Part shown: one piece after another, positions 35,544-48,770 of the stretch
How the letters are laid out: every line of letters begins with the position of its first letter
How positions within the stretch are numbered: position 1 is the stretch's first letter
NCBI GenBank assembly: GCA_001910725.1
Contig: MJGA01000004.1
Span: 2,108,001-2,172,000 of the forward strand
Length of the DNA stretch: 64,000 bases
Direction: 5' to 3'
From: Phanerodontia chrysosporium
Lineage: Eukaryota > Basidiomycota > Agaricomycetes > Polyporales > Phanerochaetaceae
Program-made: the position numbers and the translations under genes
Notes under the pieces: model-generated
Seen by the model: only the letters and a program-made list of their open reading frames with translations
Told to the model about the DNA's origin: nothing
The model's database searches: none

Positions 35544-37069
35544 CTGCGGCGACCCTCAGCATAGTACCGCGGTGAGGCGGAGTGGGACATGAAGGCTTTC
35601 GGGTACGCCGGACGCGACATGGCGGCGAGGGGTGTCTCTGCCAGCAGGCATGCGACGCAGGCCATGACGAAAGGCCGGCTGGAAGGCATATATACTGTTG
35701 TCTCCGCGCGCGAGCACGCCTCGTCAGTGCTCGACAAACAAACAAGCTTGCCCAAGGCCTTCGTGCGGCGCGACGGTATTGCGTATCCTCGGGGAGAGAC
35801 GAGTTGCATTCAGCGCCGCTGGAGAGAGTAAGCTTAAATGGCATCGCAGAGGTGCTTCCTATCACGATAGGTCGAAGTATGCAGAATGTCTTGCTGGGGG
35901 ACGGTACCACCGGTGCGGAGCGCTGCTGGCAGGCCACGGTGCTGATTCTTGCTATCGTAAGCGGCGGCGCAAGATCTCCCCCTGACATCTGGGGCCCACT
36001 AGGCTGGGGGTCCGACGTCTGGAGGTCGATCCAGGATCAGGACTTGCCGACAAAAAACTGTGCGACGCGCACTGCCGGCCCAATGAGCGGCCAGCATCCC
36101 GTACACGCTGCACTCAGCCAGAGGGGGACTAATATTACCGAGCGGCCAGATTCGTGAGGCTTCGCGCGAGAACTCTGGGGGCGTGGCCCCGCCGGCTATG
36201 TCTGATGGACACTTGGGCCGAAAGCGAGCGCAGTGATCGTGGCTCGAGCCCGTCGGCGGTGCATGCCAGCACTATGCCAGATCTACAGGGCAGCGCAACT
36301 GTCGAATCTGAGGGACGATCATGCACGGCATGAGAGGTGGGATGAGCGACACTGACCGGAGAATAGTCTATCACCAGCCGAGGCTGTGCAACATAGAGAG
36401 GGCCTTGACCGTTCGGAGATACAGCACGCACTGTCGTCCGAGAGTCGCCAGCCGAGCAACGCAGATCTCGGACGCCGTCGGTGGGCGACTTGGCAAGCGG
36501 CGTTAGGAGGTGGCCGTCGAGCTGGGGCATACCGCCGGTGGCAAGCAGCCTCGTCAGGGGCAGCCGCCACAACGGTGTGGGTCCCACTTTGATTGGCCTC
36601 GCACGCGTCGAGGCTCCAGAGGTGGCAAAGGCATCAGTTCGACTTCATCTCCGGGCCTGGCGATCATGAGAACCTGGAAGAAATGAATTCCTTTTACAGT
36701 GATAATATACATTGCACAGCAAAAGAGAGTGGATGATGGATGGGCAGGGTATCCAGAGAGATACAAGAAGACCGATAATAACATTACACCACACCGAGAT
36801 GAGCCGACATCAGTGACAATGGAGATTGACGAGTAGATGGAGGAGAGCCAGTATTCCAGTCAGAGCGTCCGCAGCGAGCCTCAACGGCCAGACGATTCTT
36901 GCAGATCCCTCGGCTTGTCCTGTCCGATACTTCTTATGAAGCAGGGCCTCTCGAAATGCCGATACCGCAGACGGTATCTCGACAGGACGCCCCCAGGGCG
37001 GGTCACCTCACGAGGCCGGCAATAGTGTTAGTCGCAATAATAAACGTCCAAATGCCGGAGTCAGGCTTT
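35544..37069. other. Intergenic, no supported gene
   Basis: About 1.5 kb. Several overlapping open frames exist but none shows family motifs or a splice-consistent structure. An unplaced upstream exon of the doubtful membrane protein could lie at the left end. Confidence 0.4.
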
Positions 37070-40000
37070 TTATGGCTTTCCGGAAAGCAGTGCCGCGAGA
37101 TCCTGTTCGGTCGGAGCGTCCACTTCGCGTGAGCGTGCCTTCAACCGCACTAGTGTACGTCACGATAAGTCCAAATATCCGAGTCGAGACGGTAATGAAG
37201 CACTTACGCATGCGGTCAAAGGTGAGCAGCGCGACCTTGCTCGCGCCCGAGGTGTTCTGCTCCGGAGCCTTGAGGAACTTGGACCGGTCAACCCAGTGTT
37301 CTGTTTGCCAGATAGCAGCGCGCAGGATGAGGTCGTCCATGTTGCGATCCCAGGAGGCCTCGTTCCAGTCAAAGTCGACTTGCTCCGTTCGGACATTGAG
37401 GTTCGACAGGTAGTTGCCCTTCGACGTCTGGATCTTGAGCGACGTCGCGTGTGTACGCAGATGAGACATGATCGACGCCGAAGCCGCCTTGGCAGCCTCG
37501 CCAAGCGGTGTCGAACTCGAGGCGAGACCGTCCAGTTCCATGATGACCGGGAGGGGGACGACCACGGTCCACTTGAGGCTTTCCACGAGTGTGTTGAACA
37601 TCGGCAGCGACGAAAGCAAGACGTTTGTGTCAATGACCAGTGTGGTGTGGCCGGGAACCATGTGTACGCGAGCAACCTCGCGACCACGTCCACGATGACG
37701 GGACTTGGCCTGAGAGCGCTCCTTGTCCACGAATGAAGTCAGATAGCGCAGACGTTCCTGGAGGGAGGGAATACGTTAGCACAGCGATACGGAAAGACCA
37801 GCGTTACTAACCTTGAGGGCCTTGACCTCTTCCGAGACTTCCTCATCGCTCTCGGACTCGACGCCGTCCATGGCGTCCTCATCGTCGATCTCCATCTCGT
37901 CATCATCGTCCCAGCGGGTACCGCGCAGCCTGCGCTCCTCCTCGAGCTTCTCGAGGCGCGCCTCCTCCTCCAGCGAGCGACACGGTCCGCAAGCTGGCCC
38001 TCGACGACCCACTCGCCGCGGTCGGCCTGCGCGACGGGCGGGTGGTACGCGAAGCCGGGGACGATCTTCGCCATCTTTACCGCCGCGCGCGCGACGCGGA
38101 TCCAGCGGCCGTACAGCTCGGAGCGGCGCACCTCGGCGCGGTGCTTCGCCTGCTCGTCGTCCTCGGCGTCGTCCTCGATGATGCCATCCTGGACGTCGGA
38201 CGCCGGCGCGACCTTGTCGAGCACCTCGCTCTCGAGCGACTTCTCCTCACCGCGCGTCGCCTTGTCCCAGAAGCCGCGCTCGTACACCTTCTTGCCGCCC
38301 CAGCCAAGACCACGCATGCACCAGTCTTCGGGAAGCGGGTACGTGCCGCTCGAGAGTAGCACGGCTCCTTCGACCACTCGTTGTGCATCACCTTGCGCGG
38401 CATGCTCGAGGTCAGGAAGGCTGTGAGAGGCTCCCATGGAATTGCGCGTGTAAGGACCTGTTCCGCGCTCTTGTCCTTGAGGGTCGTCGCCAAGAAAGTG
38501 AGGATGATCGTGATGTAAGGGTTGAGCATCGGATGTGCGAGCGCCGAAGTGCGGGGCAGGGTCGGCTTCCGCAGAACGTGGGTGAGCATCGCGAACGTCA
38601 ACTGCAGGGCATACTTCAAGCCCATGGGAAGCTCAGGCTCTGATGAGACAGCCTCCGCCTCAATGACGATGGGCGAGTCTTGGCTAATAGCCATTGCCCG
38701 GAGACCGTTGACTCCAGTCGACTCGTCCTCGTCGTCGACATCCATACGTTTCTCTTCCGTCTCGGGCCTCCTGGCAACCTTGACTTTGCCGTTCAGGATG
38801 GGGCTCGCACTTGAACCCGGAATGGTGTCGCGGCCCATGATACCTGAAATGCGGCGCAGGATAGCGGTCGATCGACCATACTCTAGTATGCCACCAATGT
38901 TGATGACAGCCATCATAATCCATTCGCGCTCCTCGACCTCGTCGCCTGTGAACATTCAGTTAGCGCACTGATCTGAGAGGGTGTGACAAGAATAGACGCG
39001 ATTGCGCAGCACTGCGCTGAAACTTCGCACACATCGGAGACATACAGACAGGAGTGGGAAACTGACCTTCGATTTGGAGCTTCTCCTCAAACCGCGCGAG
39101 GACACCCTTGAAGTCATCAAGCTGGATGTTCGTGAAGATCATGCCGTGGAGGAGCATGAACAGCTCTGTCAAGCTCGCGTCGGGCGCTTGGCGGCGAGAT
39201 TGAGCGGCTTGTGACCAGAGTGGAAGCACGGCTTCGCGCGAGGTCGAAAACGGGTGCAATGTTATCATGCTGCGCACGCGTGTCAGCCAATAGCGAATCA
39301 GCCATATCGGTCACGGATAGCTCACCTCTTTACGAAATGGTAGACTGCGCGCAGCTCTTCCTTTTCACCTGCCTCGCGGTCCCGGCTGAGCGCGCCGAGG
39401 TGGTGATGTAGCTTTCCGGACCCTGGCTGGAAAGCCAGACCCTTGGCATACCACTCCTTGGAGATCTGTCGCCATCTCTCCTTCTCAGGCTCGAGCTCCA
39501 TCATACGGGCGGCCGCGATGCCGACACTAGGAACCTGCAGGAAATCGCCGACAGATGGTGGCGGCGAGTCGTCGATACGTGCCATGGGGGCAGGCGACCC
39601 GCGAGCAGAGACAAAGTTCTTGTTCGACAGCGCCGACGCATCCGGGGTGTTAGAGTCCTTCGACAGATGGTTGCCTGAAAGCGCTGCTTGCGTTATGGCG
39701 TTTGCCGGCAAGGTCTTGGGCGCAGCCTGATTGTCTAGCAGGGCAGTGACGGCGATGCGATAGCGAGCGATATCTCCCAGACACTCGACCCAATTGCTGC
39801 GGAATTGCGCGAGGTTCTGCTCGTCCATGAGGCCCGCATAGAAGGAATACGCATAGTAAATGAATTCCTAGACAAGCGCCGCATGAGTTTCCAGATATGG
39901 CAAGTGTAGTGGTCGCACTTACCACTAGGTTTTCGAGCGCGATGTCAGGGTAAGCGGATGAGATGGCAGCTCGACGAAGAGATTCGAGTAGACGGTGGAA

Positions 40001-40961
40001 GGCGTGCAGCCAGAGGCGCGTAACAAGGTTGTACTTGATAGGGATGTTCCGGAGCGATACGGGAACGCTAGGTCCAAGGGTAACACAGAGAAGTTGGTGT
40101 ACCACGTTCGCAAGCCTGCCAGCGGAGGTCAGTTAATAGGCGTCGGCTAGAATAGTACGTTACATACTCTTTGTGCTCTTGGACGAGTCTGCGGTAGCGT
40201 TCCTGCTCCGCCTCCTCCTCTTGCTTCGTCCGGGTATGCACAGGCTGACCCTTCTGAAGCAGGCCTATTCGATGCGAGTCCTCGTACGTATCGTCCTGCA
40301 TGTCCACATCACGCTCCGACTGCAGTCTCGCCTCTAATGTGACGATCTGGCGGTACAGATTCTTGAGTTGCGAGGAGAGCGCATTTGACGACGCAGCGCT
40401 GTCTTCAGAGCGCTGTCCGTTATCAAAGATGGCAGAGCTTGCCGAAGACTCCGTCGTGGTCGTGTTGAGGGTAAAGTTCGAGGAAATGGTTGACTGCGCA
40501 TACGAAGAGGTAGAGGATGCGGACACCCAATCTCCGGAGGATTTTGGTGTCGGTGTAGGTCGACCGTTCGGTGGCGCAGCACCGTTGAGCTGCGGCCGGG
40601 CCATGACACTGAAATGATGCGGGTCATCTTTTCTCGGGTCAAACAGCCGGGGAGCCTCGCCTCCGGCTCGGCTAGGTTGTGCGCGATGGTGCGGGCGTGA
40701 AGGTTGAGGGGCCTGGCGGGGAGCGTACGAGCTAGACGCAGCCTCAGACATCGCGTCTGGCTCGGCGGTGATCATCTGTCGCCGCGGCGGATCAGCATGC
40801 GGGTTGTAGAGCTTGCCGTTTCCCCGCGGGCTACTGTGTTCACCCCGCGCATGGGCGTGCCGGGGCGAGGATGGCGCGATCTTGAGCTTCCGTGAAAATT
40901 CATGTTCGTCGGGCGCGCCGTGGTGGGGGCTAGGTTGCGAGACGACGATGCTGGGGGCCAT
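37070..40961 (-). CDS. EST1/SMG6-like protein with PIN nuclease domain, two apparent frameshifts
   Basis: Seven exons (40168-40961, 39923-40115, 39326-39867, 39067-39269, 37812-38945, 37208-37757, 37070-37149) give about 1165 residues. A Pro/Ser-rich disordered N-terminus is followed by the 14-3-3-like and EST1 helical region (YNLVTRLWLHAFHRLLESLR, FIYYAYSFYAGLMDEQN, YHFVKRS), then a hinge with LPEDWCMRGLGWGGKKVYERGFW, an acidic run, and a C-terminal PIN domain. The PIN acidic residues look intact (LVIDTNVLL, MELDGLA, MDDLILRAA, LTFDRM). Animal SMG6 with this plan cuts transcripts in nonsense-mediated decay; the same role is inferred here. Frame breaks near 38363 and 37976 each need one missing base. 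The start at 40961 is the best-placed Met, but upstream ones are in frame. Confidence 0.9.
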
Positions 40962-42175
40962 GGCAGGCGGCGCGTGTGTGCGCCGTGGGGACGGCGGATG
41001 TGTCGGTGGTCTTGGTGTCGAGGACGAGGGAGCTGTCGGGCGGTCGGTGCGCTCTTTGGGCTTGGTTTGGCTGGCAGGTGCAACGAGAAGCGCGGGCGCG
41101 AGGTTGAGCATCGCAAGGAGGGATATAGGGCGAAAACACGCACCCAGCCTGTCTCCTGCGGAGGGCGACCAATTTCTCAGCGATATCCGTGGGCTGCGGA
41201 GCCTGGCGCTCCTTGCCCTTCCTGGAGGCGACTGCGGGCTCTGGCGTTGGGGAGTCGGGCATAGTTCGGGGCGGTGAGGGGGTTGAGCACCGACGCTGGT
41301 GGGGGTAGGAGGAAGAGATGGGATGTGTCTTGCAGCCGCAGGGGGGATGAGGGAGGGTGCGGGCTGCGCAGATGCTGCGATGAGTGAAGTTGGGCAGACG
41401 TGCCCAGTCTGCTCTGTGGAATGCATTTCCGCAGTCATAGCTGCGCACCAGATCTCAGATCCAGAGCCCGCCTTCCCACGTGGCGGACATCTTCCGTCAC
41501 GCCCTCACGCCGTCACACCCGGCCCCGGTCCACCGTGACCGTCCGCCGCCCAGCCAGCCCCTCGTCCTCCGTCGGTGCCGAGCGCGACGAGCTCATCCCG
41601 CCTGCGACGCGCCCCGTCGTGTCACACCCCGTCCTCAAACACGTATGCCTCCCCACAGCCACCCTCTAAATGCACGCCACCGTGCTGGGAACCCGTACTG
41701 CCATCGACGAGAATTTCTGTCCCGAAAGGCACCAGCAGCGTGCCCACCCTGCGCGGTTGCAAAGCGGGCCCCGACGACACGCTCATTCGACCTCTCCCGC
41801 GGCTAGCGCGCGTGGCTTCTCGCCGCGGCGCACCGCACCGCAGCAGCGTCGGCTTCGCATAGCTCCGTCCTCCGCTAGACATTAATCCCTCTCGGTCGGC
41901 TCATTGCAGCTTACAAGGCTGTTCGCTCAGCCTCTGCCGCAGGTCGTGAATATTCCCAGTGACGCGTCCTCATAAAGGTCCGAGTCATGGTTGAACGCCT
42001 CTGTGAGCAGGAATGCATCCTACCAGTGCAGTAGAGGGTTCCTGTCGCTCGTACCACACTGGAACATCCTCTTGACCACTGACACCGTCAGTCACACACC
42101 GCACCGCCAAGCGCTGCAAATGAATCCAATATTCCTACACTTTGCACACGTCCTGATGCATCCTCGATACATTCA
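40962..42175. other. Intergenic, no supported gene
   Basis: About 1.2 kb. The minus-strand frame of the EST1-like gene stays open to 41438, so its true start could lie further upstream; the region is Pro/Ser-coding and low in complexity. Nothing else is supported. Confidence 0.4.
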
Positions 42176-43359
42176 TCACCAAGCATGATGACCTCCGCTG
42201 ACAATGATGCTGTTGACACAGCAAATGGTCAGTCCCTTTCGCCGATACTGAATATCCCAGGACTTACTCGCTGCCAGTGCAAAATGTGCTTGCGTCACTC
42301 GTCAACCACGTCACAACGCCGCGCAGCTCATCAGGCCGCCCGATTCTGCCCATTGGATTCAGGCTTGCCCATTTTCCTAGCAGGTGCGGCTGCGTATCGA
42401 GATATGCTGCGGTCATGCTTCGTGACCCGGTGTCACCTCCGGTGCTCCAGCTCGATCATAGGGCAGACGTACTTTGTGTAGATGTGCCCCGGGCTCAGAC
42501 TGTTCACCCGGATCCGCTTCGGGCCCAACTCACACGCCATGCTGCGCGCCATCTGCAGCACGGCAGATTTCGATGTGTTGTACGACACCCAGGCGTGGTC
42601 CTGCAGCGCAGGGGCGATCATCATTCCAGCCCTCTTCAGGTTGAACCACTTGGTTCACGCACCTTATTCGTAATGGAGCCGCTCATGCTCGCGACAAGAA
42701 CGATGCTCCCTCCGTTCCCGAAACGCGCCATCTGCCGTCCCGCCGCCTGCGCAGTAAACAGGACGCCATTCACGTTGACGTCCATCACCTGCGGAACGAG
42801 TAGCGTCATCGCTGAGCCCCCTTTCCGCGAGAGGACGGTCTCACCTCCCTGAATTGGGACGCAGGGTACTCGAGACAGTCCGTGTGAGACTTGAGGATGC
42901 CCGCAGCAGCGACGCACGCGTCCATGCGGCCCTCCCTGTCCCCGATGAGCTGCCCAATCTTCCACATCGCCGCCTGTGCGAGCGGCCGCACCGCGTCAGC
43001 GCCCGCCGAGTGCCCACGGCACAACCATGCACACGCACCTGGTCGGTCACATTGCCGCTGACGTACTCGAGCCGGCCCTCGCCGCCCTTGCCCGTCATGC
43101 GCGCCGCGTAGTCGCGCACGGCGAGCCACTCGTCGGCCGGCTCCGCGGGGAGGTCGACGCAGTACACGGCGCGCGCGCCCGCCTCGACGAGCGCCAGCGC
43201 CATCTCGAGCCCGAGCCCGCGCCCGCCGCCGGAGACGAGCGCGACGCGGTCCGCGAGCGAGAACTCGTGTGCGAAGAGCGTGGGAGCGGGCGCGGGGTCT
43301 GACGCTGCGCCATCAGCCGCCGTCGTCGCGCGTGGAAGAGCCGTGCCTAGGTGCCTCAC
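42176..43359 (-). CDS. Short-chain dehydrogenase/reductase (classical SDR)
   Basis: Six exons (43039-43359, 42845-42973, 42663-42788, 42473-42600, 42268-42417, 42176-42209) give an intact 295-residue NAD(P)-dependent oxidoreductase. The cofactor motif is ALVSGGGRGLGLEMA, followed by VDVNVNGVLFTAQAAGRQM, the catalytic Ser region SIVLVASMSG, the active-site YNTSK and the IRVNSLSPGHIYT loop. The ending GSDIIVSGGHHAW is typical of sorbose reductase-like fungal SDRs. The Asp after the second strand (CVDLP) suggests a preference for NAD(H) but does not prove it. The substrate is unknown. Exon phases are clean. Confidence 0.92.
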
Positions 43360-44438
43360 CGCTCGGCGCGTGGTGCAGCGCTGCTGCCACGCCTATGGGA
43401 CCGTACGCAGGCTGCGCGCCCGTCTTGGCCTGGTTGTCCGTGTCCAGGGGAGAGTCTTGCCCGGGACGGGTGTGGTGCGCGCGAGCGAACGGACGCACCA
43501 GCGCGGATCGCATCGTGCGTGGGCTCTGTGGCCCCACGCGTGCGGCGACGATGCGAGAGCGTAATAGCGCGGGAGGCATGCTTGCAGGCGTAACAGTGGG
43601 TGGTGGACGTCCTCAGCAAAGGTGTTTCGGACGCTATGGATGCTGCGAGGTCTGTAGATATGGACTTGCCGACCCTGCTGGTGTTCGTCCCACGCATTAC
43701 GTCTCTGGGCTTATTGTGCACGAAGCGAAGCCTTGCTTGGGTCACAGGGCCGCGTCGCATCAGACCATGGGAACAAAGACGAGGTCCTAGACCGCACGTC
43801 AGACTTCTTGCAGCTATCGTTGATCATAGAATGCAAGGAGGAGCGATTCACGGACAAGCCGACCTCGAGGCGCGGGATAGAAGGCGCGGCCCGTGTCAGT
43901 CGAGCGCCAGAGAAGAGTATGAATTGCCAGCACAATATTGATATGCAGCCCATGGGCTTGTAACAGACCCTTTGGCGAGCATGACTCCTGCGGTGATCGC
44001 GTCGAGAGTGAAGTTTGGTATGTCAATGAACCGAAATTGCCACACAGCTTGAGACGCCACATTGCGCAGCCAAAGCGATGCGGCTTCAAAGCTTCGAGCA
44101 CAGACGACCATTGATAGCCGTTGCTTTGCTTCTAGATATGCGGGCTTCCCCGAGGCGAGGCATTACATCACACTCAGTTTCGTGAAACGAGACAGCAGAC
44201 CACATTGGCGCAGTTATTCACAAGTTCCTGCTGGTCCATCTCTGGGGTTAAGGTTTTTGGCCAGCAGGACCCGGAGGACTCCTCTTCGTCAGCCAATCAT
44301 ATTACTGACGCGGCCTTCGTTTGCTGTCGAAGGATCTATGTCAATTAGCTCGCAGCAACGGAAATTATATGGCTTTCAATATTTTACAAGTTCAAAACAT
44401 CAAACGGTCATGAGGTCATGAGCCGTCTCAAAACGTGT
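43360..44438. other. Intergenic, no supported gene
   Basis: About 1.1 kb. Open frames on both strands between 43600 and 44110 lack family motifs and consistent splice structure. Confidence 0.4.
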
Positions 44439-45353
44439 TCACGAGGAACTAGTCGAGGGATGGGGGACAGTTACAAACCACCTCAAGAGTTTCGCAGCAA
44501 GACGTCTGAGCTGCAGCGAGCCCCAGCGCGTGGGCAGCTTGTCTCCGTTCCACTGATCAACCAGCTTGATGATCTTGAAGTTCTCGTCCAAGTCCACAAG
44601 GACGAAAGACGTGATAACCTGTTGCTTGACGTTAAACACGAGCTCTCAGCTCAAATTCATAGACGAACCTTCTGAACACCTAACCAGCGTATTGTGTACT
44701 CCTGTGTCTGTGCCAGAACAAGTTTGTTTGGCTTGAGCGTGGCAGATACGACGCGACATGAAAGTCTCTTCGAAGAAGAGCATAGCTTAGCCTAAAATAT
44801 AGTAGGTAAGAATCTATCCTACACGAAGATTAAAGACGTACAAGACCAAAGAACTGAGCGGCACACTCTGTATATCCATGTGCTTTGGTGAGCGGGTCCT
44901 CGTACTCGCCGTCCTCCCGCCATCTCCTTTGGAAGAGCTCGGGAGTAGGTCGAGCGCAGAACAACTTGGAAGCCAGCTTCAGCAATAGTATGTCTCCTGC
45001 GGAAGCAAACTGACATCCTCGATGTCTTTCAAGACATCCTTGTATGATTCCACGACGGCAGGGTCGTTGGGAGGCATACTCAGAGAGCGGTGCCCATGAG
45101 TGCCTTTCGCATCATGGTGTTCGTGCGACGTCGGTAGAGGGAACGCTCCAGCATAGTGTGCACCGCTGGCTATGGAGTTCACGAAGTCATGGGTGGGGAT
45201 GCTGAGCGTGTGCGAGTTGTGGTGTGTTAGAGTAGGTGCTCGTGCTAAATGAGGATCGTGTTGAGCAGCACTAGTCGCAGTATGCGTCCCAGGAGCAGCA
45301 CTGTCACGCGGCGGCGACATTGGGGTGTCTGTGGACTTCGCTATCTCCTGCAT
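44439..45353 (-). CDS. SnoaL/NTF2-like domain protein
   Basis: Four exons (45015-45353, 44842-44976, 44669-44791, 44439-44624) give an intact 260-residue protein. The first 100 residues are His/Ser/Thr/Pro-rich and disordered. The rest follows the fungal SnoaL-like pattern: VVESYKDVLKDIEDL, a short conserved block with EYEDPLTKA, then FKIIKLVDQWNGDKLPTRWG near the C-terminus. No catalytic activity can be assigned; relatives are annotated only by fold. The last intron is short (44 bp) but has good borders. Confidence 0.8.
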
Positions 45354-46673
45354 GCCTGAGGGGTGTCGGCGGATGGTGGTCAGAGGTTAAGAACATGTTA
45401 GTGCCTCTTCAGAGCTCCAAGGCTCTCCAGTTTCGCGCAGTGTCCGGGCTCGGCGCACCTGGAACCCCTGGCGCCCACAAAGGCAATCACCCGTGCCTTA
45501 GTCATCAAACCCTAACCTTGAACCGTGCACTGCTTTCGCACAGACGACTCCCGGGGAGGTGCACTGGTACCTGTGCATGATTTACACGAGCGACAGGGCA
45601 TACCAACGGACCCTGTCCCTCACAGCCAACTTGTAGTGCTACGTGTAGCCGCAGTCAAGCTTCGATATTGGCGTTGAAGATTCGACGCTTGCCGGAGCCG
45701 GGTCCCGCACCGCCTCCTACGGCCCGTCCCTTGTACTCCGCGTTGTTGTACGGAGACACTTCGCTGAGCTCCTTCCGCAATACCTCTTCAGAGTCTTGAA
45801 ATTCTACAGTGGATGTACAGGTGCGCACAGCTCGATAGGGACTACTGGAAGATTTCTGGACACAGAGCCACATCACAGTCGCTGTCGTGGTTGGATGTCC
45901 GCTTGGTTATCCACTCTCAGATTTCCGGACAATGGGTGATGGCTCGAGGCTTCTCACGAGTACTGGACGGACAGTGCGGTTTGATAGCGTCGCAAGCGCC
46001 GTAACTTGCTCTGGACTATTGTGAGTTTCTGCAGTTTCTGCACCTCTCACAATGTGTTGGACGTGACGGAACTGAGTTTGCTATCGTTTCGTGCGTAGGA
46101 TCAGCATTTCGGAGTAAATCCTTCCTGTTGCCGCGGAGTCGCCGACCACTGCCCCTTTCGCTGCACCGCCTCCGCTGCACCACCTCCGGCCGCGCTCTTG
46201 CACCGTTGCCGTGGCGCGTCGTCGCGTCGCCGCTACCTCAACAATAGCAGTGTACAAGTGGCTCTCCCGGTAGACGTTGCTCACAGCTACCAGGAATTCT
46301 TGACCAGCTCCGGGACGTTCTGCCTCTTGTACTAAGGCGCCCGCCGGTTGTCCAGCAACGATTGGCCGTATTGCGTGACAATGGATTGCTGGGGCTTGGT
46401 AAATCTGACGAATCTGGTATTTATTTTCAGGTTGCAGATTAACATGTGCTGTGCGCACACCTCCCATATTCAGGCGATAGAGGTATTGTGCTGTGTCTCT
46501 CGAGGCAACGTTGCCCTTCAGGCTGACAGCCGGACGCGGCGCAGGCACGAGTCAGAATAAGCTGCATTCCGGGTAACGTGCTCTCAGGGTGACATCCACA
46601 GGCTGTGTAGTTATATGTGGTATAAGTACTCGGCCGCGCAGATTCTAGCTCAACACAACGTGTCACCCCCACC
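45354..46673. other. Intergenic, with TATA box for the NYN gene
   Basis: About 1.3 kb between divergent starts. TATAAG at 46621-46626 lies about 50 bp upstream of the ATG at 46674. Minus-strand frames at 45655-45876 and 46081-46548 have no family motifs and are not called. Confidence 0.45.
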
Positions 46674-48434
46674 ATGTCAGCTGAAGATGAGAGCGTCGCC
46701 ATTTTCTGGGACTATGGTGCGTGCTACTCCGGCGCTGTTCCCCAATCCCTACTGATCCGCTATGCGTAGAGAACTGTGAGATACCAGCCGTTGCCGATAG
46801 CTTCCTTGTTACAGATGGCATACGCCGCATCGCGCATCAATATGGAAACGTGAAGGTCTTCCGAGCCTATCTCGAGGTTTCGGACAAGGACTCGAGCAGG
46901 TCTCAAGCCCTCCGCTCAGACCTTCAAGCATGTGGCGTAACCCTCATTGACTGTCCACACAACGGGCGCAAGGATGTAGCGGACAAGATGATGATGGGTG
47001 GGTAGTCATATTTGAGGTACGCGTCAGCACACTTGATCGACTGATGCCTGTGCCTGCCAGTGGATATCGTTGCCCACGCAATCGACAACCCACCTTCCAC
47101 CGTCATGCTTATCACCGGGGACCGTGACTTCGTCTACGCTGTCTCGACGATGCGGAACAGAAAGTACAGGGTCGTGCTCTTGGCACCTCCTGCGGCGCAT
47201 GCAAGCCTCAAATCTCAGGCAACATTCGTCTACGAATGGCCCCGAAGTGTGCTTCAAGCAGAAACGCCAACTCCGATTACAATGCTCAGACCTCGCGCAG
47301 CAACCTCATCGTCTGTGCGCCCGAGTATGACGCAACCGCTGGACCGGCAGACACCTTCCATGATCCGCATATACTCGACTCCGAATACGCCACAATCTGG
47401 CCTGTCAACGCTCCCGGTTCCGGCGCAGCAGGAAAGGCCCGCTTTGGCGCAACATCATCGCTCGGCGTCGCTTCCAAACGCAAACCCCGATAACTTGGCA
47501 CTTGATAGCGGCCTCGGTTCCCCATATACCTCAACCACAAACAGTTATGCTGCGGCCACGGCATTTTCTACCACTCCGCCATCTGTACGCTCACCAGATC
47601 TCGCCTATGTTCTGTGACTGATACAACACAACTTCTGCAGGACGTGCGCCTGTCCCCGGCATGGAGGCCTGGATCGAGACTAGCAGTGGACGCGCCCGTA
47701 TTCTACCCGCAATCTGCGATACGAGTAAGCCGCACCCTCTCCATCCTAGTTCTGCTGATAACGATCAGTCACAGTCTTCTGCCGCTGAAGGGGCTTCCTT
47801 GGACGCGGTGACAGCTGTCAACGATAGAGAAGACGGAACAGACGACGCCTCGTCGGCGCCCTCGACCCCAGCAGCAACGGAACTGTCATTCGACGGAGGG
47901 CCCGTATCTCCTTCAGACAAGACGCAAGCGCAGCATGACCGCCTGTCGTTCTCGCCGTCTGCGGCCCCGCTCGACGACGCGTCCCTCGCGCCGCCGCTGC
48001 TCGAGGCTGACGCGCCGCCTCTGAAGTGGGTGCAGGTGCCCGTGGATGTCGTGGTGCCGACGACAGTGATGGTGCGCCTGCGCAAGCCGCCGATCAAGTT
48101 CAAGCTGCTCGTGCGCGTGCTCGAGCGCGAGCGGCTCGCGGGGAACACGCGCGTGAACTTTTCGCAGCTCGGCTCGCTCCTCCGCGCGGAGCACCCCGCC
48201 GTGTACCAGCGCGCGGGCTGCGCACAGCTCAAGGACTACGTCGCGCTCGCCGAGGAGGAGGCCGTCGTCATCGTCGGCAAGAACTTTGGTGAGCACGCCT
48301 GGGACAATGGCAACAAGTGGGTTGCCCTCCATCCCGTCTACCACGGGCGCATCCCCGAACCACAACCTACTGGACAATACCCACCGCCTCCGCTTATGCA
48401 GTCCTCGCAAGCCACACATGCACAGAACTACTGA
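46674..48434 (+). CDS. NYN-domain (PIN-like nuclease) protein with LOTUS-like C-terminus
   Basis: Five exons (46674-46716, 46770-46997, 47061-47584, 47641-47724, 47769-48434) give 514 residues. The N-terminal NYN fold is clear: VAIFWDYENCEIP, FRAYLEVSD, CGVTLIDCPHNGRKDVADKMM and VMLITGDRDFVYAVSTM, with the acidic residues expected of this RNase fold (D in FWDYEN, D in RKDVAD, D in TGDRDF). A Ser/Pro-rich linker follows. Near the C-terminus FKLLVRVLERERLAG and VNFSQLGSLLR resemble an OST-HTH/LOTUS RNA-binding domain, seen with NYN in limkain b1/MARF1-type proteins. The splice choice around 47585-47768 is the weakest part of the model. Confidence 0.85.
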
Positions 48435-48770
48435 ATTATTGAGAACGACCCCCAACATCCGTATACCCATCACGCATTCGGACCATTCTTCTGAGTGTAT
48501 GTATGTAACAGGCTATCCAACTGTATCTTATGAAATAGAGTACGTATGCCTTGACAGCTTCTGGGCAGCTGTCAACGGTTAATTGGAATGTGGTGTGTAC
48601 GAGTACAAGAGAGCAATGTCAAATCTTTTCAATGCAGTCGCGTAGTTTCGTCAGCACCAAGAACGTATTCGCATGACAGGTGGTATGTAAAAGTTTAAGG
48701 ATACTAGCGTAACTCAATCGTGAGGAAGTCGAGACGTCACTACATTATCGTCTGAACATGTACTAGATTA
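48435..48770. other. Intergenic between converging stops
   Basis: About 340 bp between the NYN and STRAP stops, AT-rich, no gene seen. Confidence 0.5.

Noticed and set aside
43600..44111. Open frames on both strands between the SDR and SnoaL-like genes
   Set aside because: No motif, no consistent intron structure and no start context support a gene.
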